Source of the DNA: JBPOFM01 sp051252455
GTDB taxonomy: Bacteria; Bacteroidota; Bacteroidia; Flavobacteriales; Flavobacteriaceae
NCBI GenBank assembly: GCA_051252455.1
Contig: JBPOFM010000001.1
Span: 806,001-870,000 of the forward strand
Reading direction: 5' to 3'
DNA: 64,000 nt
Positions 1-8,336 of this stretch are shown here, one piece after another. Both the position numbers and the translations under genes were made by a program. Every line of letters starts with the position of its first letter. Positions within the stretch are counted from its first letter, which is position 1. The notes below the pieces were generated by a model that ran no database searches, was not told the origin of the DNA, and was given only the letters and a program-made list of their open reading frames with translations.

Positions 1-1146
1 ATAGTTTTCATCACCAACATCAAATAAAGGTTGCACAAATTGATGAGAAATAATGGAAACGACATCACGATAGTAAAATGTTAGCGATTTGTTTTTATGT
101 ATTTTAAACAATTCTTCAAATAACGATGCTAAAGGAACCGTTCTGACCGGCAATCCCATTGTGATATTGATAGCATCTATTCCTCTTGGAATACTGTTTA
201 AAAGGGGCATTAGAAGCGTTTCATCGCCTAGTACGACCGCAGTGTTGGAAATGGACCTATTCTCATTTTGAAGTTTATCAAGAAGTTCACCAATATATTT
301 CACCTGTCCAATATTCTTTGGCGTCCCAATGACTTCAATATGTTTGGAATGCTGATAGTGAGAGCTCATCCATTGAAAAGGATGTTTCTCAAAATAAGAC
401 CAGTTATATGTGTGCAACCGCATGAATAACCCAGCATCGTGGATTTTATTATTGATAAAAGTTTCATCGATATCCCAATAGATGTCGGCCAGGTCCTGTT
501 GTAACAATTCTTGGATGATAATTTCCTCCGCTTTATTCAACGCGTTAAATCCGACAAAAACATGATGTTTAAAGGCATTCAAAGCTATGTAGTGTTCTAG
601 GCTATCAACAGCTTCTCTATAAACCATGCCTTGGTAGCCTTTCCTTTTGGCAATCAATTTTAGTTTGAACTCTTTGTAGTAGACTTTTAAACGTGACCAA
701 AAAACAATGTAATTTTTTACTGAATTCGTTTGCTCTTCAGCAACTGACCAGTGGTTTAATTCTTTAATGGCTTTAAGGTATTCAAATATGTTTTCGGTAG
801 GAATGAGATAGCGGTCGATTTCATTAAAATCCTGTAGTAATAATTGTGCCCATTTTGAAAATGAATCGAAAGGTTCGACTTGCTCTTTGGGGGTTAATTT
901 TAAATAGACTTCGTAAAATTCAAATAGTAATTCTGTATTTGATATATAATTTAATTCAGAAATCGATTCAACGAACTCTTCAATGGAAATAATTTTGGGT
1001 GCAAATATAGTTTTGCGAAGGTTTTTAGATAGATGATAGGTAAGGAAAACACCAGCTCGTTTGCTGGGTAATACAAAAGTGAGTTGGGAGAAATCAACTT
1101 CTTTTTTTTGCAGATCTACTATAACGTCTTCTATAAAACTTGTCAT
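1..1146 (-). CDS. AddB-like PD-(D/E)XK nuclease family protein, partial (N-terminal 382 residues)
   Basis: Reading the minus strand from the ATG at 1146, the frame stays open to the window edge, so only the N-terminal part is present. It begins MTSFIEDVIVDLQ and soon has FVLPSKRAGVFL, the pattern seen at the start of AddB-like proteins that pair with AddA in Bacteroidota. The nuclease domain expected at the C-terminus is outside the window. In the AddAB family this subunit forms, with AddA, a helicase-nuclease that resects double-strand breaks for RecA loading. An AddA-like gene lies at 3941-7099 on the same strand, with an OmpA gene and kbl between them. A terminator hairpin (1151-1183) sits just before the start, so expression probably uses read-through or a local promoter. 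The assignment rests on the N-terminal motif and context. Confidence 0.72.
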   Translation of the reverse strand, partial: MTSFIEDVIVDLQKKEVDFSQLTFVLPSKRAGVFLTYHLSKNLRKTIFAPKIISIEEFVESISELNYISNTELLFEFYEVYLKLTPKEQVEPFDSFSKWAQLLLQDFNEIDRYLIPTENIFEYLKAIKELNHWSVAEEQTNSVKNYIVFWSRLKVYYKEFKLKLIAKRKGYQGMVYREAVDSLEHYIALNAFKHHVFVGFNALNKAEEIIIQELLQQDLADIYWDIDETFINNKIHDAGLFMRLHTYNWSYFEKHPFQWMSSHYQHSKHIEVIGTPKNIGQVKYIGELLDKLQNENRSISNTAVVLGDETLLMPLLNSIPRGIDAINITMGLPVRTVPLASLFEELFKIHKNKSLTFYYRDVVSIISHQFVQPLFDVGDENY

Positions 1147-1150
1147 AGTA

Positions 1151-1183
1151 TAAAAATAAAAAACGCCCCGAATATCGGAGCGT
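1151..1183 (-). terminator. Rho-independent terminator after the OmpA-like gene
   Basis: On the minus strand, arms ACGCTCCGA and TCGGGGCGT (one G-U pair) close a TAT loop at 1163-1183 and are followed by a T-rich run. It lies 30 bp past the stop of the OmpA-like gene and 5 bp before the AddB-like start. Confidence 0.8.
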
Positions 1184-1213
1184 ATTTTACACTTATTTAT
1201 TTTAGAAACTTAA

Positions 1214-2599
1214 TTACTTAAGTTTTACTTCAACACGTCTGTTGTTAGTTCTACCAGCAGCAGTTTTGTTAGAATCGATAGGATTCTCTTCACCAAAACC
1301 TTTTGCAGTCAATCTATTTTGATCGATACCATTAGCAATCAACCAATCTCTTACAGCGTTTGCACGTCTTTCAGATAATAATTGGTTAGATTTTTCAGAA
1401 CCTACACTGTCAGTATATCCTTCAAGAGCAAAATCAGCTTTTGGATATTCTTTGAAGATAGCATTCATAGAACCTAAAGTTTGTAATGATTCTTTTTTGA
1501 AAGTCGCTTTACCTGTATCAAACAAGATAGTTCTTGCGTACTCATTCAATTGTTTCATTACTTCAACAGTAGGCTTAATTTCAGGACAACCGTTGTTAGC
1601 AACAGTACCAGCTTCGTTAGGACATTTATCATCTTTATCTAACACACCGTCACCGTCAGTATCTGGCCAAGGACAACCTTTGTTAGCAGCAGGACCCGCT
1701 TGGTTTGGACATTCATCATCATTATCAGCAACACCGTCACCGTCAGCATCAGGACAACCAGCTAAAGTTTTAAGACCTGCAACTGTAGGACATGCATCTT
1801 TATTATCTGGAACACCATCACCATCAGTATCAGGACAGCCGTTAAATTCAGCTAAACCAGCTTCGTTAGGACAATCATCTTTAGCATCTTCGATACCGTC
1901 ACCATCAGAATCAGGACATCCGTTGAATTCCGCTAAACCAGCAACTTCTGGACAAGCATCATCTTTGTCATATACACCATCTCCATCTGTATCTTTTCCA
2001 CCAAATTGGATCGTAAGACCTACAGTGTGTTGGAAATGTTCAGTTAAATAATCCTCAAATGCATGTTTGTAAGAAGATTGAACTGTAAGACCAATATTTT
2101 CTGACAACCAGAAATTCAAACCTGCAGTACCGTTAACTGTACCAGCTCCGATATCATCAACCCAAGTGTAACCACCACCAACTCCTAAATAAGGATCGAA
2201 CCAGCCACCAGGACCGTTGATTAAATTTCTAAAGCTATATTTTACTGTTCCATCAACAGCGTAGTATGATAAATCATCAGCTGAAGTGTCACCAACTTTG
2301 TCAATTTCGTTGATTGTTCCAGCAACAGACAATACAAAACCATCACTTAAATATCTAGAAACAGAAATTGAAGATAAAGAAGGTAAAAAATTGTAATGGT
2401 CTGAAACGTTAAAAAACTCGTCAAACATTTCACCTCGAGCGTTTCCTTCTCCAAGAGGCTCGTCACCTCCCACTGGATATAAGTCAACCGCATTGACGCC
2501 AACCGATATAGCCCATGGGTTATTCTCATCTTGTGCATTAGCGTTGCTGAAGCTCAATAAAAGCAACGTTGCAATAAATAATCTGCTAAGATTTTTCAT
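1214..2599 (-). CDS. OmpA family outer-membrane protein with thrombospondin type 3 repeats
   Basis: This 461-residue protein has a signal peptide (about 1-22, cut after NANA), an N-terminal eight-strand-like beta-barrel region (about 25-200), five Ca-binding thrombospondin type 3 units (about 201-340) built on DxDGDGxxDxxDxCP, and a C-terminal OmpA peptidoglycan-binding domain (about 350-461). The OmpA domain shows GYTDSVG, the LSERRANAV stretch and NRRVEVKLK at the end. Proteins of this kind tie the outer membrane to peptidoglycan; the Asp of TDS and the Arg of the LSxxRA motif contact the peptide stem. It is probably an abundant structural porin. A full Bacteroidota promoter lies upstream (2636-2666) and a strong terminator downstream, so it can be a single transcription unit although it sits between kbl and the AddB-like gene. 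Confidence 0.93.
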   Translation of the reverse strand: MKNLSRLFIATLLLLSFSNANAQDENNPWAISVGVNAVDLYPVGGDEPLGEGNARGEMFDEFFNVSDHYNFLPSLSSISVSRYLSDGFVLSVAGTINEIDKVGDTSADDLSYYAVDGTVKYSFRNLINGPGGWFDPYLGVGGGYTWVDDIGAGTVNGTAGLNFWLSENIGLTVQSSYKHAFEDYLTEHFQHTVGLTIQFGGKDTDGDGVYDKDDACPEVAGLAEFNGCPDSDGDGIEDAKDDCPNEAGLAEFNGCPDTDGDGVPDNKDACPTVAGLKTLAGCPDADGDGVADNDDECPNQAGPAANKGCPWPDTDGDGVLDKDDKCPNEAGTVANNGCPEIKPTVEVMKQLNEYARTILFDTGKATFKKESLQTLGSMNAIFKEYPKADFALEGYTDSVGSEKSNQLLSERRANAVRDWLIANGIDQNRLTAKGFGEENPIDSNKTAAGRTNNRRVEVKLK

Positions 2600-2635
2600 A
2601 TTCTAATAATTTAATTTTTAAGTGTTAATTGTCAG

Positions 2636-2666
2636 CAAAAGTAAGTTGTTAAATTATATTAACAAA
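2636..2666 (-). promoter_or_regulatory. Promoter of the OmpA-like gene
   Basis: On the minus strand, TTTG (2663-2666) is followed after exactly 19 nt by TACTTTTG (2636-2643), matching the Bacteroidota -33/-7 consensus TTTG-N19-TAnnTTTG. The start codon is 36 nt further on. Confidence 0.75.
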
Positions 2667-2723
2667 GACAAATATATAAAAATATTGATTATTTGCCCTA
2701 AAATATACCTTTTTGGACTGATT

Positions 2724-3917
2724 TTAAATAATTTCCAGTGTTTTGCCCACTTTTGAAAATGCTTCAATAGCCTTGTCTAATTGCTCTTTGGTGTGAGCAG
2801 CAGATAGTTGAACACGAATTCTCGCTTTGTCCTTCGGGACGACAGGAAAAAAGAATCCGATAACGTAGATTCCCTCGTTTAATAGCATTTTTGCCATTGT
2901 TTGAGCTAATTTAGCGTCATAAAGCATCACAGGTACGATTGCAGAATCACCATCAATAATATCAAAACCAGCCTTTTTCATTCCTGCTTTGAAGTAACTT
3001 GTATTTTCTTCCAAAGTATCTCGCAACGCCGTATCATTTTTTAACATATCAAAAACCTTGATAGAGGCACCTACGATTGCTGGCGCCAAAGAATTGGAGA
3101 ACAAATAAGGTCTAGAGCGTTGGCGTAGCAAATCAATAATTTCCTTTTTTCCAGTGGTGTACCCACCCATGGCACCACCCATTGCTTTCCCTAAAGTTCC
3201 AGTAATGATGTCGATTCGACCTAAAACCCCTTTTTCTTCGAGTGTTCCAATACCTGTCTTTCCTATAAATCCTGTGGCGTGGCATTCGTCAATCATCACC
3301 AAGGCGTCATATGTGTCAGCCAAATCACATATTTTATCTAATGGAGCAACTAAACCGTCCATCGAAAACACCCCGTCGGTTACGATGATTTTAAAGCGAG
3401 ACCCTCTATCATTGGCAGCTATCAATTGGTCTTCCAAATCTTTCATATCGCTATTTTGATAGCGATAGCGAGCGGCTTTACATAATCTAACCCCATCAAT
3501 AATAGATGCGTGGTTTAATGAATCTGAAATGATAGCATCTTCTTCTTCTAATAAGGGTTCAAAAACACCACCATTAGCATCAAAGGCCGCAGCATAAAGG
3601 ATTGTATCTTCAGTGTCGTAGAAATCTGCAATTTTTTGCTCCAACTTTTTATGGATATCTTGTGTGCCACAAATAAAACGAACGGAAGACATTCCAAATC
3701 CATGCGTGTCCATTGCATCTTTCGCAGCTTGTATAACGTCGGGATGTGAAGACAATCCTAAATAATTGTTCGCGCAGAAATTCAATACTGTTTCTCCAGT
3801 ATTTAATGTGATTTCGGCGCCTTGAGGAGATGTAATGATGCGTTCTTCCTTATAAAGTCCATCGTTTTTTATATTCTGTAGTTCTTTTTGTAAGTGTTCT
3901 TGAATTTTTCCGTACAT
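2724..3917 (-). CDS. kbl: Glycine C-acetyltransferase (2-amino-3-ketobutyrate CoA ligase)
   Basis: This 397-residue PLP enzyme has the usual length of Kbl. It catalyses the second step of threonine breakdown: 2-amino-3-oxobutyrate plus CoA gives glycine plus acetyl-CoA, working with threonine dehydrogenase (not in this window). It belongs to the alpha-oxoamine synthase fold. The PLP Schiff-base lysine is K244 in TGTLGKAMGG, and the family segments NNYLGLSSHP, SDSLNHASIIDG and MIDECHATGF are all present. BioF and serine palmitoyltransferase are related, but the motif set and length fit Kbl best. The start at 3917 follows the AddA-like stop by 23 bp, and a -7-like TAAATTTG (3936-3943) lies across that junction. 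Confidence 0.93.
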   Translation of the reverse strand: MYGKIQEHLQKELQNIKNDGLYKEERIITSPQGAEITLNTGETVLNFCANNYLGLSSHPDVIQAAKDAMDTHGFGMSSVRFICGTQDIHKKLEQKIADFYDTEDTILYAAAFDANGGVFEPLLEEEDAIISDSLNHASIIDGVRLCKAARYRYQNSDMKDLEDQLIAANDRGSRFKIIVTDGVFSMDGLVAPLDKICDLADTYDALVMIDECHATGFIGKTGIGTLEEKGVLGRIDIITGTLGKAMGGAMGGYTTGKKEIIDLLRQRSRPYLFSNSLAPAIVGASIKVFDMLKNDTALRDTLEENTSYFKAGMKKAGFDIIDGDSAIVPVMLYDAKLAQTMAKMLLNEGIYVIGFFFPVVPKDKARIRVQLSAAHTKEQLDKAIEAFSKVGKTLEII

Positions 3918-3940
3918 GAGTTTTTTGAGTTTTTACAAAT

Positions 3941-6900
3941 TTAAAATTCTTTTACCTGAATGTCCTCATTAATATAGATCAATATTTTTTTTGTGATCTT
4001 AAAATCCATTTCTTCCAAAATAGATTGATAAGAGTTCAATTGTTGAAGATGAAATTGTTTTTCGCTCCCCGTTTTATAATCGATGATGACTACTTCTTTA
4101 TTCTCATTGATGATAATTCGATCTGGCCGCAGCACTTCACCCTGTTTTGTTATAATATCTCTTTCATTATAAATAATAAGGCCATCTATATAATAAGATT
4201 TTAAATCTTGATGATTGACTATCGACTCAATCAAAGGCTGCAATGCTTCACTCTGTATAATACTTAATTTTCCGGATGTTCGGAGTTCGTCCATAACAAA
4301 TGATATGTCATTGATTGTTTTGATTTCTGACATGATATTATGAACCAAATTTCCTTTTTCCTGTGCTTGTTCTTGCGCCGTATCCCACAAATAACCAGAA
4401 TTGGTTACAATTGTGAGATTATGATCTTCTTTCGCTGTTGATATAAATTGATTTTGAAATACGGCTTCATTAACGTGTTCTGACACTAATTGTCGAACAG
4501 GATTCCCAAAAGTATAAGTCAGTTGCGTGTCGCTCCAATTGTTTGTGGATTTTAGATAATTGATGAATAAGCCTGAATATATGTTTAATTTTTCATTTTG
4601 TTTGGCATCTAAATCCAATTCAGATATGATGTAAAGTTGTTCAACAGCGCGTGTCATCACAACATACAGAAGGTTCAAGGTGTCCAACTCCAACTCGGAT
4701 CGATACGCTTTATAAAGACTTGCTCCCAAATCACCAAATTCTTCCAATTCCTTGTTCATGTTGATGAAAAGATTTGTAAAACCACTAAAATCGGCATTGT
4801 TTACAGGGAACCAGGTTTTTGGTGACATATCAAAATAAATATCCTGATTGGCATACGGAAAAACAACTACTGGAAACTCCAAGCCTTTCGATTTATGAAT
4901 GGTCATAATCTGAACTGCGTTGTTGCCTTGTGGTGAAACGACGCTCAACTTTTCTTTTTTACTTTCCCAATATGTTATAAATCCTGAAAGGCTAGCATTG
5001 CTTTTTTGAGTATACTCGAGAATCTGGTCCATGAAGAACTGCAAATAGGCATTGGAATCATCATTGAGATGAAATTCGCGAACAATGCTCTCGACACCTT
5101 CGTATAAAGGCGATTTTGAAAACCGATCAAACTTGAAATAGAATCCAACTTCTGATAATTTCTTAAACATTGAGTTAGCGTCCTCGCGAATCAAACCGTC
5201 ATAAAAGAAATGTTTATCCTGCAATTCAAGTTTGTGTTCTGCCAAATATGATAATAGCTCAATTTTGAGCTGATCGTTTTGTGGCTGCACAGCTAAAGCG
5301 ATAATGGCCACAATAAAATTGACTTCTGGCGAATTTTGAAGCAATAACGATTCCGACGAGACCATGGGAATATTTAATGAGCTCAAATATTCAGCAATCG
5401 CAATGCCTTCTTTCGATTTTCTCGTGATAATACAAATGTCTTTCAGTTCAAATCCATTGTCTTGAGCATTTTGAATGGTTTCCAAAACTTTTTGGCAATG
5501 AAGTAAATCCTTATCTTCGTTTTCTTCTTTATTTTTAATATCCAGAAACGACAATTCTATAAACCCTTCCTTATCAATAGTGTTGTTCTGTCCGCTCTCA
5601 ACATACATAGTTTGATGTCCTTCGTCTGAAAACGCAAAACTCGAAACATGCTTGAAAAATGAATTATTAAATTCTACAATCTGCTTTAAACTGCGATAAT
5701 TTGCGGGTAAATTATGAACACTTTTATCTGCAAAGAATGGATTAACATCAGTGTATAAATCAATAAATTGTTCTGCTTTTCCGCCACGCCATCGATAGAT
5801 AGCTTGTTTGGCGTCGCCCACAATCATTGCAGAACCCGTTTCTCCTTTGAGATTTTCGCCAGAAAGTGCATTGTCAATTAATGGGATCATATTTTCCCAT
5901 TGCAATTTCGAGGTGTCTTGAAACTCATCAATAAAGTAATGCTTGAATTTCTCACCAATCCGTTCGTAAATAAAAGGAGCGGGCTGATTTTTGATTTCAT
6001 TACTGATGAGCGCATTGAATTCTGAAATCAATAATAAATCATCTTCTTTTTTCAAATCCTGAAGGGAATTGTTAATCGCATTCAAGACAGACAAAGGTGT
6101 GACGTTTTTTATAACGTTTTTCAGAAATTTATACTGAAGGATGGATTGTTTAGTGTCTAAAAAATTCTTCAATAGCTGTGGTTGCATTCCATCAATGGCT
6201 GAAGAAGTTTCTGAAGTTACACGTTTTGGATAAAGCGTGTTGCCTCCTTCCAGATCTTGCTGCCATTTAAGTCCAAAATTGACATCATAATTTCCATCGA
6301 GCAATTTTTGAAAATATTTGGGAAGATAACTACTTGAAAAGTCATCAAATTGCAAACCTAGATTGACTATCATCTCTAATGTTTCTTCTGATTTTTGTAT
6401 GATGCTTGCATCAAGGAGAATGATGGATTTTGATAACTGCGATTTTAGATTTTTAAAATCTTGTAATGTTTTTCCCTTTAAAGCTTCAATAAAAGGTATG
6501 TCATTCTCACTGATAAGCAATTTTGCAATGTTGTTAAAATCATACGACACATCCCAACTTTTGTCATCATCAGCTTTTTCGATGGCGAAGTCAACCAGAA
6601 TTTTAGTGAGTTCTTCGTTAGTTCCTGCCTTATCGATAAGTTTATCCACTGCTTTGCTTAAAAGATTGATGGTATCGAGTTCAACCTCAAAGTTTAAAGG
6701 CAATTTTAAATCATAAGCAAAGGTCCGAATGAGTTTATGATTGAATTTGTCAATGGTCGAAATATCAAAGGACGCATAATTGTGAACCATCGTCTCTAAA
6801 ATGTTTTTCGATTTATGGTGCAGAAGCGTTGGTTCCATTTCTAGTTCTTGCGAAAGAGTAGAAAACATAGAATTCGGTTCTGTTATAATTGATTCTTCCG

Positions 6901-7099
6901 AAAACTCTTGCAGTGTGGTCAAAATACGCTCTTTCATTTCTGCTACCGCCTTATTGGTAAAGGTCAATGCGAGAATATTTTTAAATGCCAAAGGAGATTT
7001 TGATTTGAAAAGAATTTTAAGATATTCTTTAACTAGCGTATAGGTTTTACCGCTTCCTGCAGAGGCATTATAGATAGTAAAAGCGTACTCTTTTGACAT
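3941..7099 (-). CDS. UvrD-family helicase with C-terminal nuclease domain, AddA-like
   Basis: The 1052-residue protein carries superfamily 1A helicase motifs in order: Walker A NASAGSGKTYTL (K18), motif II FIDEFQDTSKLQWE, GDAKQAIYRWRGG, ANYRSL, IHKSKGLEFPVV and YVVMTRAVEQLYI. The C-terminus has the PD-(D/E)XK nuclease pattern, with LRPDRIII followed by VVIIDYKTG and QLNSYQ. This domain order is that of AddA (RecB-like): a DNA-end-binding 3'-5' helicase and exonuclease used in double-strand break repair. Its partner is likely the AddB-like protein at 1-1146. The first codon is ATG, 191 bp from the divergent sodA. Annotation as a generic UvrD-helicase/RecB-like protein is equally common; the C-terminal nuclease and the partner favour AddA. 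Confidence 0.9.
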   Translation of the reverse strand: MSKEYAFTIYNASAGSGKTYTLVKEYLKILFKSKSPLAFKNILALTFTNKAVAEMKERILTTLQEFSEESIITEPNSMFSTLSQELEMEPTLLHHKSKNILETMVHNYASFDISTIDKFNHKLIRTFAYDLKLPLNFEVELDTINLLSKAVDKLIDKAGTNEELTKILVDFAIEKADDDKSWDVSYDFNNIAKLLISENDIPFIEALKGKTLQDFKNLKSQLSKSIILLDASIIQKSEETLEMIVNLGLQFDDFSSSYLPKYFQKLLDGNYDVNFGLKWQQDLEGGNTLYPKRVTSETSSAIDGMQPQLLKNFLDTKQSILQYKFLKNVIKNVTPLSVLNAINNSLQDLKKEDDLLLISEFNALISNEIKNQPAPFIYERIGEKFKHYFIDEFQDTSKLQWENMIPLIDNALSGENLKGETGSAMIVGDAKQAIYRWRGGKAEQFIDLYTDVNPFFADKSVHNLPANYRSLKQIVEFNNSFFKHVSSFAFSDEGHQTMYVESGQNNTIDKEGFIELSFLDIKNKEENEDKDLLHCQKVLETIQNAQDNGFELKDICIITRKSKEGIAIAEYLSSLNIPMVSSESLLLQNSPEVNFIVAIIALAVQPQNDQLKIELLSYLAEHKLELQDKHFFYDGLIREDANSMFKKLSEVGFYFKFDRFSKSPLYEGVESIVREFHLNDDSNAYLQFFMDQILEYTQKSNASLSGFITYWESKKEKLSVVSPQGNNAVQIMTIHKSKGLEFPVVVFPYANQDIYFDMSPKTWFPVNNADFSGFTNLFINMNKELEEFGDLGASLYKAYRSELELDTLNLLYVVMTRAVEQLYIISELDLDAKQNEKLNIYSGLFINYLKSTNNWSDTQLTYTFGNPVRQLVSEHVNEAVFQNQFISTAKEDHNLTIVTNSGYLWDTAQEQAQEKGNLVHNIMSEIKTINDISFVMDELRTSGKLSIIQSEALQPLIESIVNHQDLKSYYIDGLIIYNERDIITKQGEVLRPDRIIINENKEVVIIDYKTGSEKQFHLQQLNSYQSILEEMDFKITKKILIYINEDIQVKEF

Positions 7100-7243
7100 T
7101 TTGTTGATTTGGATACAAGATAAAACACTTGATACTTTTAGAGAAATAAATTACAATAAAAAGAATAAGCGTTCAAAATGTTAAATTTTTTATAAGACTT
7201 TTCCTGTGGCTCCTTTATATTTTTTAATGCGCTCTTTAATGCT

Positions 7244-7251
7244 TAAATTTG
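7244..7251 (+). promoter_or_regulatory. Possible -7 element of sodA
   Basis: TAAATTTG matches TAnnTTTG 39 nt before the sodA ATG. No TTTG is seen at the expected -33 spacing, so this is only half of a promoter. Confidence 0.4.
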
Positions 7252-7290
7252 AGAGAAATAATTTATTAACTAATTAAAATATATATAATT

Positions 7291-7899
7291 ATGGCTTTCG
7301 AATTACCGAAATTAAAATATGCATACGACGCGTTAGAACCAAATATTGATGCTCGTACAATGGAAATACATCATACTAAACATCACCAAGGATATACAGA
7401 TAAGTTAAATGATGCTATCAAGGGAACGGATATGGAGGGAAAAACCATTGAAAATATCCTTATCAATCTTGATATGGAAAATAAGGCTGTTAGAAATAAT
7501 GGTGGTGGCTTCTATAATCATTCCTTGTTTTGGGAAGTGATGAATCCAGAAGGAAAAGGAAGACTTTCTGGCGATTTGAAAGATGCAATTGAGACAAAAT
7601 ACAAATCATTTGACGCTTTTAAAGATGAATTTAGTAAAGCTGCAGCAACACAATTTGGTTCAGGATGGGCGTGGTTATGTGTCCACAAAGGCGGAAAAGT
7701 TGAAATTTGCTCAACGCCTAACCAAGACAATCCGTTAATGCCTGGAACAGGCTGTGGCGGCACACCTATTTTAGGTTTGGATGTCTGGGAACATGCCTAT
7801 TACTTAAACTATCAAAATAGACGACCAGATTACATCAATGCTTTTTTCAATGTCATCAACTGGAATGAAGTTGAAAGACGTTATGCGGAAGCAAAATAA
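7291..7899 (+). CDS. sodA: Superoxide dismutase, Mn/Fe family (Mn-type signature)
   Basis: The enzyme converts superoxide to oxygen and hydrogen peroxide. At 202 residues it has the normal single-domain length and no signal peptide, so it is cytosolic. Metal ligands visible by position are H27 (MEIHHTKHH), H77 (GGGFYNHSLFW), and D164 and H168 (GLDVWEHAYY). The active-site glutamine sits at Q145 in PNQDNPL, the arrangement of Mn-type and cambialistic enzymes; Fe-type enzymes place it just before the second His. Metal choice cannot be settled from sequence. The gene is divergent from addA, has a -7-like box upstream and its own terminator, so it is probably monocistronic. Confidence 0.95.
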   Translation: MAFELPKLKYAYDALEPNIDARTMEIHHTKHHQGYTDKLNDAIKGTDMEGKTIENILINLDMENKAVRNNGGGFYNHSLFWEVMNPEGKGRLSGDLKDAIETKYKSFDAFKDEFSKAAATQFGSGWAWLCVHKGGKVEICSTPNQDNPLMPGTGCGGTPILGLDVWEHAYYLNYQNRRPDYINAFFNVINWNEVERRYAEAK

Positions 7900-7924
7900 G
7901 GTCTAACCAAAATAATTTGAAAAG

Positions 7925-7952
7925 AGCAAACTCGATAGGGTTTGCTTTTTTT
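7925..7952 (+). terminator. Rho-independent terminator of sodA
   Basis: Arms AGCAAAC (7925-7931) and GTTTGCT (7940-7946) are followed by a run of T. It begins 26 bp after the sodA stop. Confidence 0.8.
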
Positions 7953-8034
7953 GTTTTAACATGATTTCGATTTCCTGTTGGAAGAAATTCTACATTCCAA
8001 TCATGAGAAACCTGTTTCCACAGGTATAGAAATG

Positions 8035-8106
8035 AAAAATGCTGAACAAGAGTCCAGCATTTTTGCCCCAAATCTACCATAAACTTAACCTACTTATGTT
8101 ATGGTT
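8035..8106 (-). ncRNA. Candidate small RNA, copy A
   Basis: On the minus strand, TATATTTG (plus coordinates 8111-8118) matches the -7 consensus and would place the 5' end near 8106. The predicted RNA then has a hairpin with 7-bp arms ACCATAA and TTATGGT around a 16-nt loop, a linker AGATTTGGGGC, and a perfect 10-bp hairpin AAAAATGCTG/CAGCATTTTT (8035-8064) whose 3' arm ends in U residues, as in an intrinsic terminator. No TTTG is seen at -33. Copy B repeats the whole layout 231 bp away with an unrelated terminator stem. A short reading frame starting MVDLGQ begins inside it, but it runs through the sodA terminator into sodA and looks incidental. Transcription is inferred, not shown. Confidence 0.4.
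8061..8105. repeat. 45-bp direct repeat, copy A
   Basis: It is identical to copy B (8292-8336) at 44 of 45 positions. The plus strand contains GCCCCAAATCTACCAT and ACTTAACCTACTTATG. The one difference (A here, G in copy B) falls in a hairpin arm and is tolerated there as a G-U pair. Confidence 0.9.
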
Positions 8107-8258
8107 GAGTCAAATATATGTTGACTTCAAACTATTATTTAAATTTATTAGACAAACGACTTATAAATTAGGCTGAAAGAAATAAATCACTGTGATTATC
8201 GATGAACAACACTGTTGTTTTAATTTTGACTTTCCGCAGCGGGAAATGTTGAGTATGT

Positions 8259-8336
8259 AAAATAAAACAAGGCGAACAGATGTTCGCCTTGTTTTGCCCC
8301 AAATCTACCATGAACTTAACCTACTTATGTTATGGT
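8259..8336 (-). ncRNA. Candidate small RNA, copy B
   Basis: The layout is the same as copy A. TACTTTAG (plus 8341-8348, one mismatch to TAnnTTTG) precedes the conserved 5' hairpin and the linker AGATTTGGGGC. A perfect 14-bp hairpin (arms 8264-8277 and 8282-8295, core GGCGAAC/GTTCGCC, loop at 8278-8281) follows, with a U-rich tail. Its stem shares no sequence with the copy A stem beyond the terminal T/A runs, so the position and shape are kept while the sequence changes. This pattern suits a terminator. A 46-codon frame starting MVDLGQ (about 8171-8311) begins inside it and shares only its first six residues with the copy A frame. Transcription is inferred. Confidence 0.4.
8292..8336. repeat. 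45-bp direct repeat, copy B
   Basis: This is the second copy of the element at 8061-8105, 231 bp away, with one substitution. Similarity continues weakly beyond the right end, where TATGTTGA occurs after both copies. Confidence 0.9.

Noticed and set aside
1452..2051. 199-codon open frame antisense to the OmpA-like gene
   Set aside because: It arises from the base pattern of the thrombospondin repeats; its translation is Ser/Pro-rich, without signal or domain, and lies wholly inside a certain gene.
7856..8080. 74-codon frame on the minus strand starting MVDLGQ in repeat copy A
   Set aside because: It runs through the sodA terminator and into sodA, and shares only its first six residues with the similar frame in copy B. 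The shared part is explained by the repeat.
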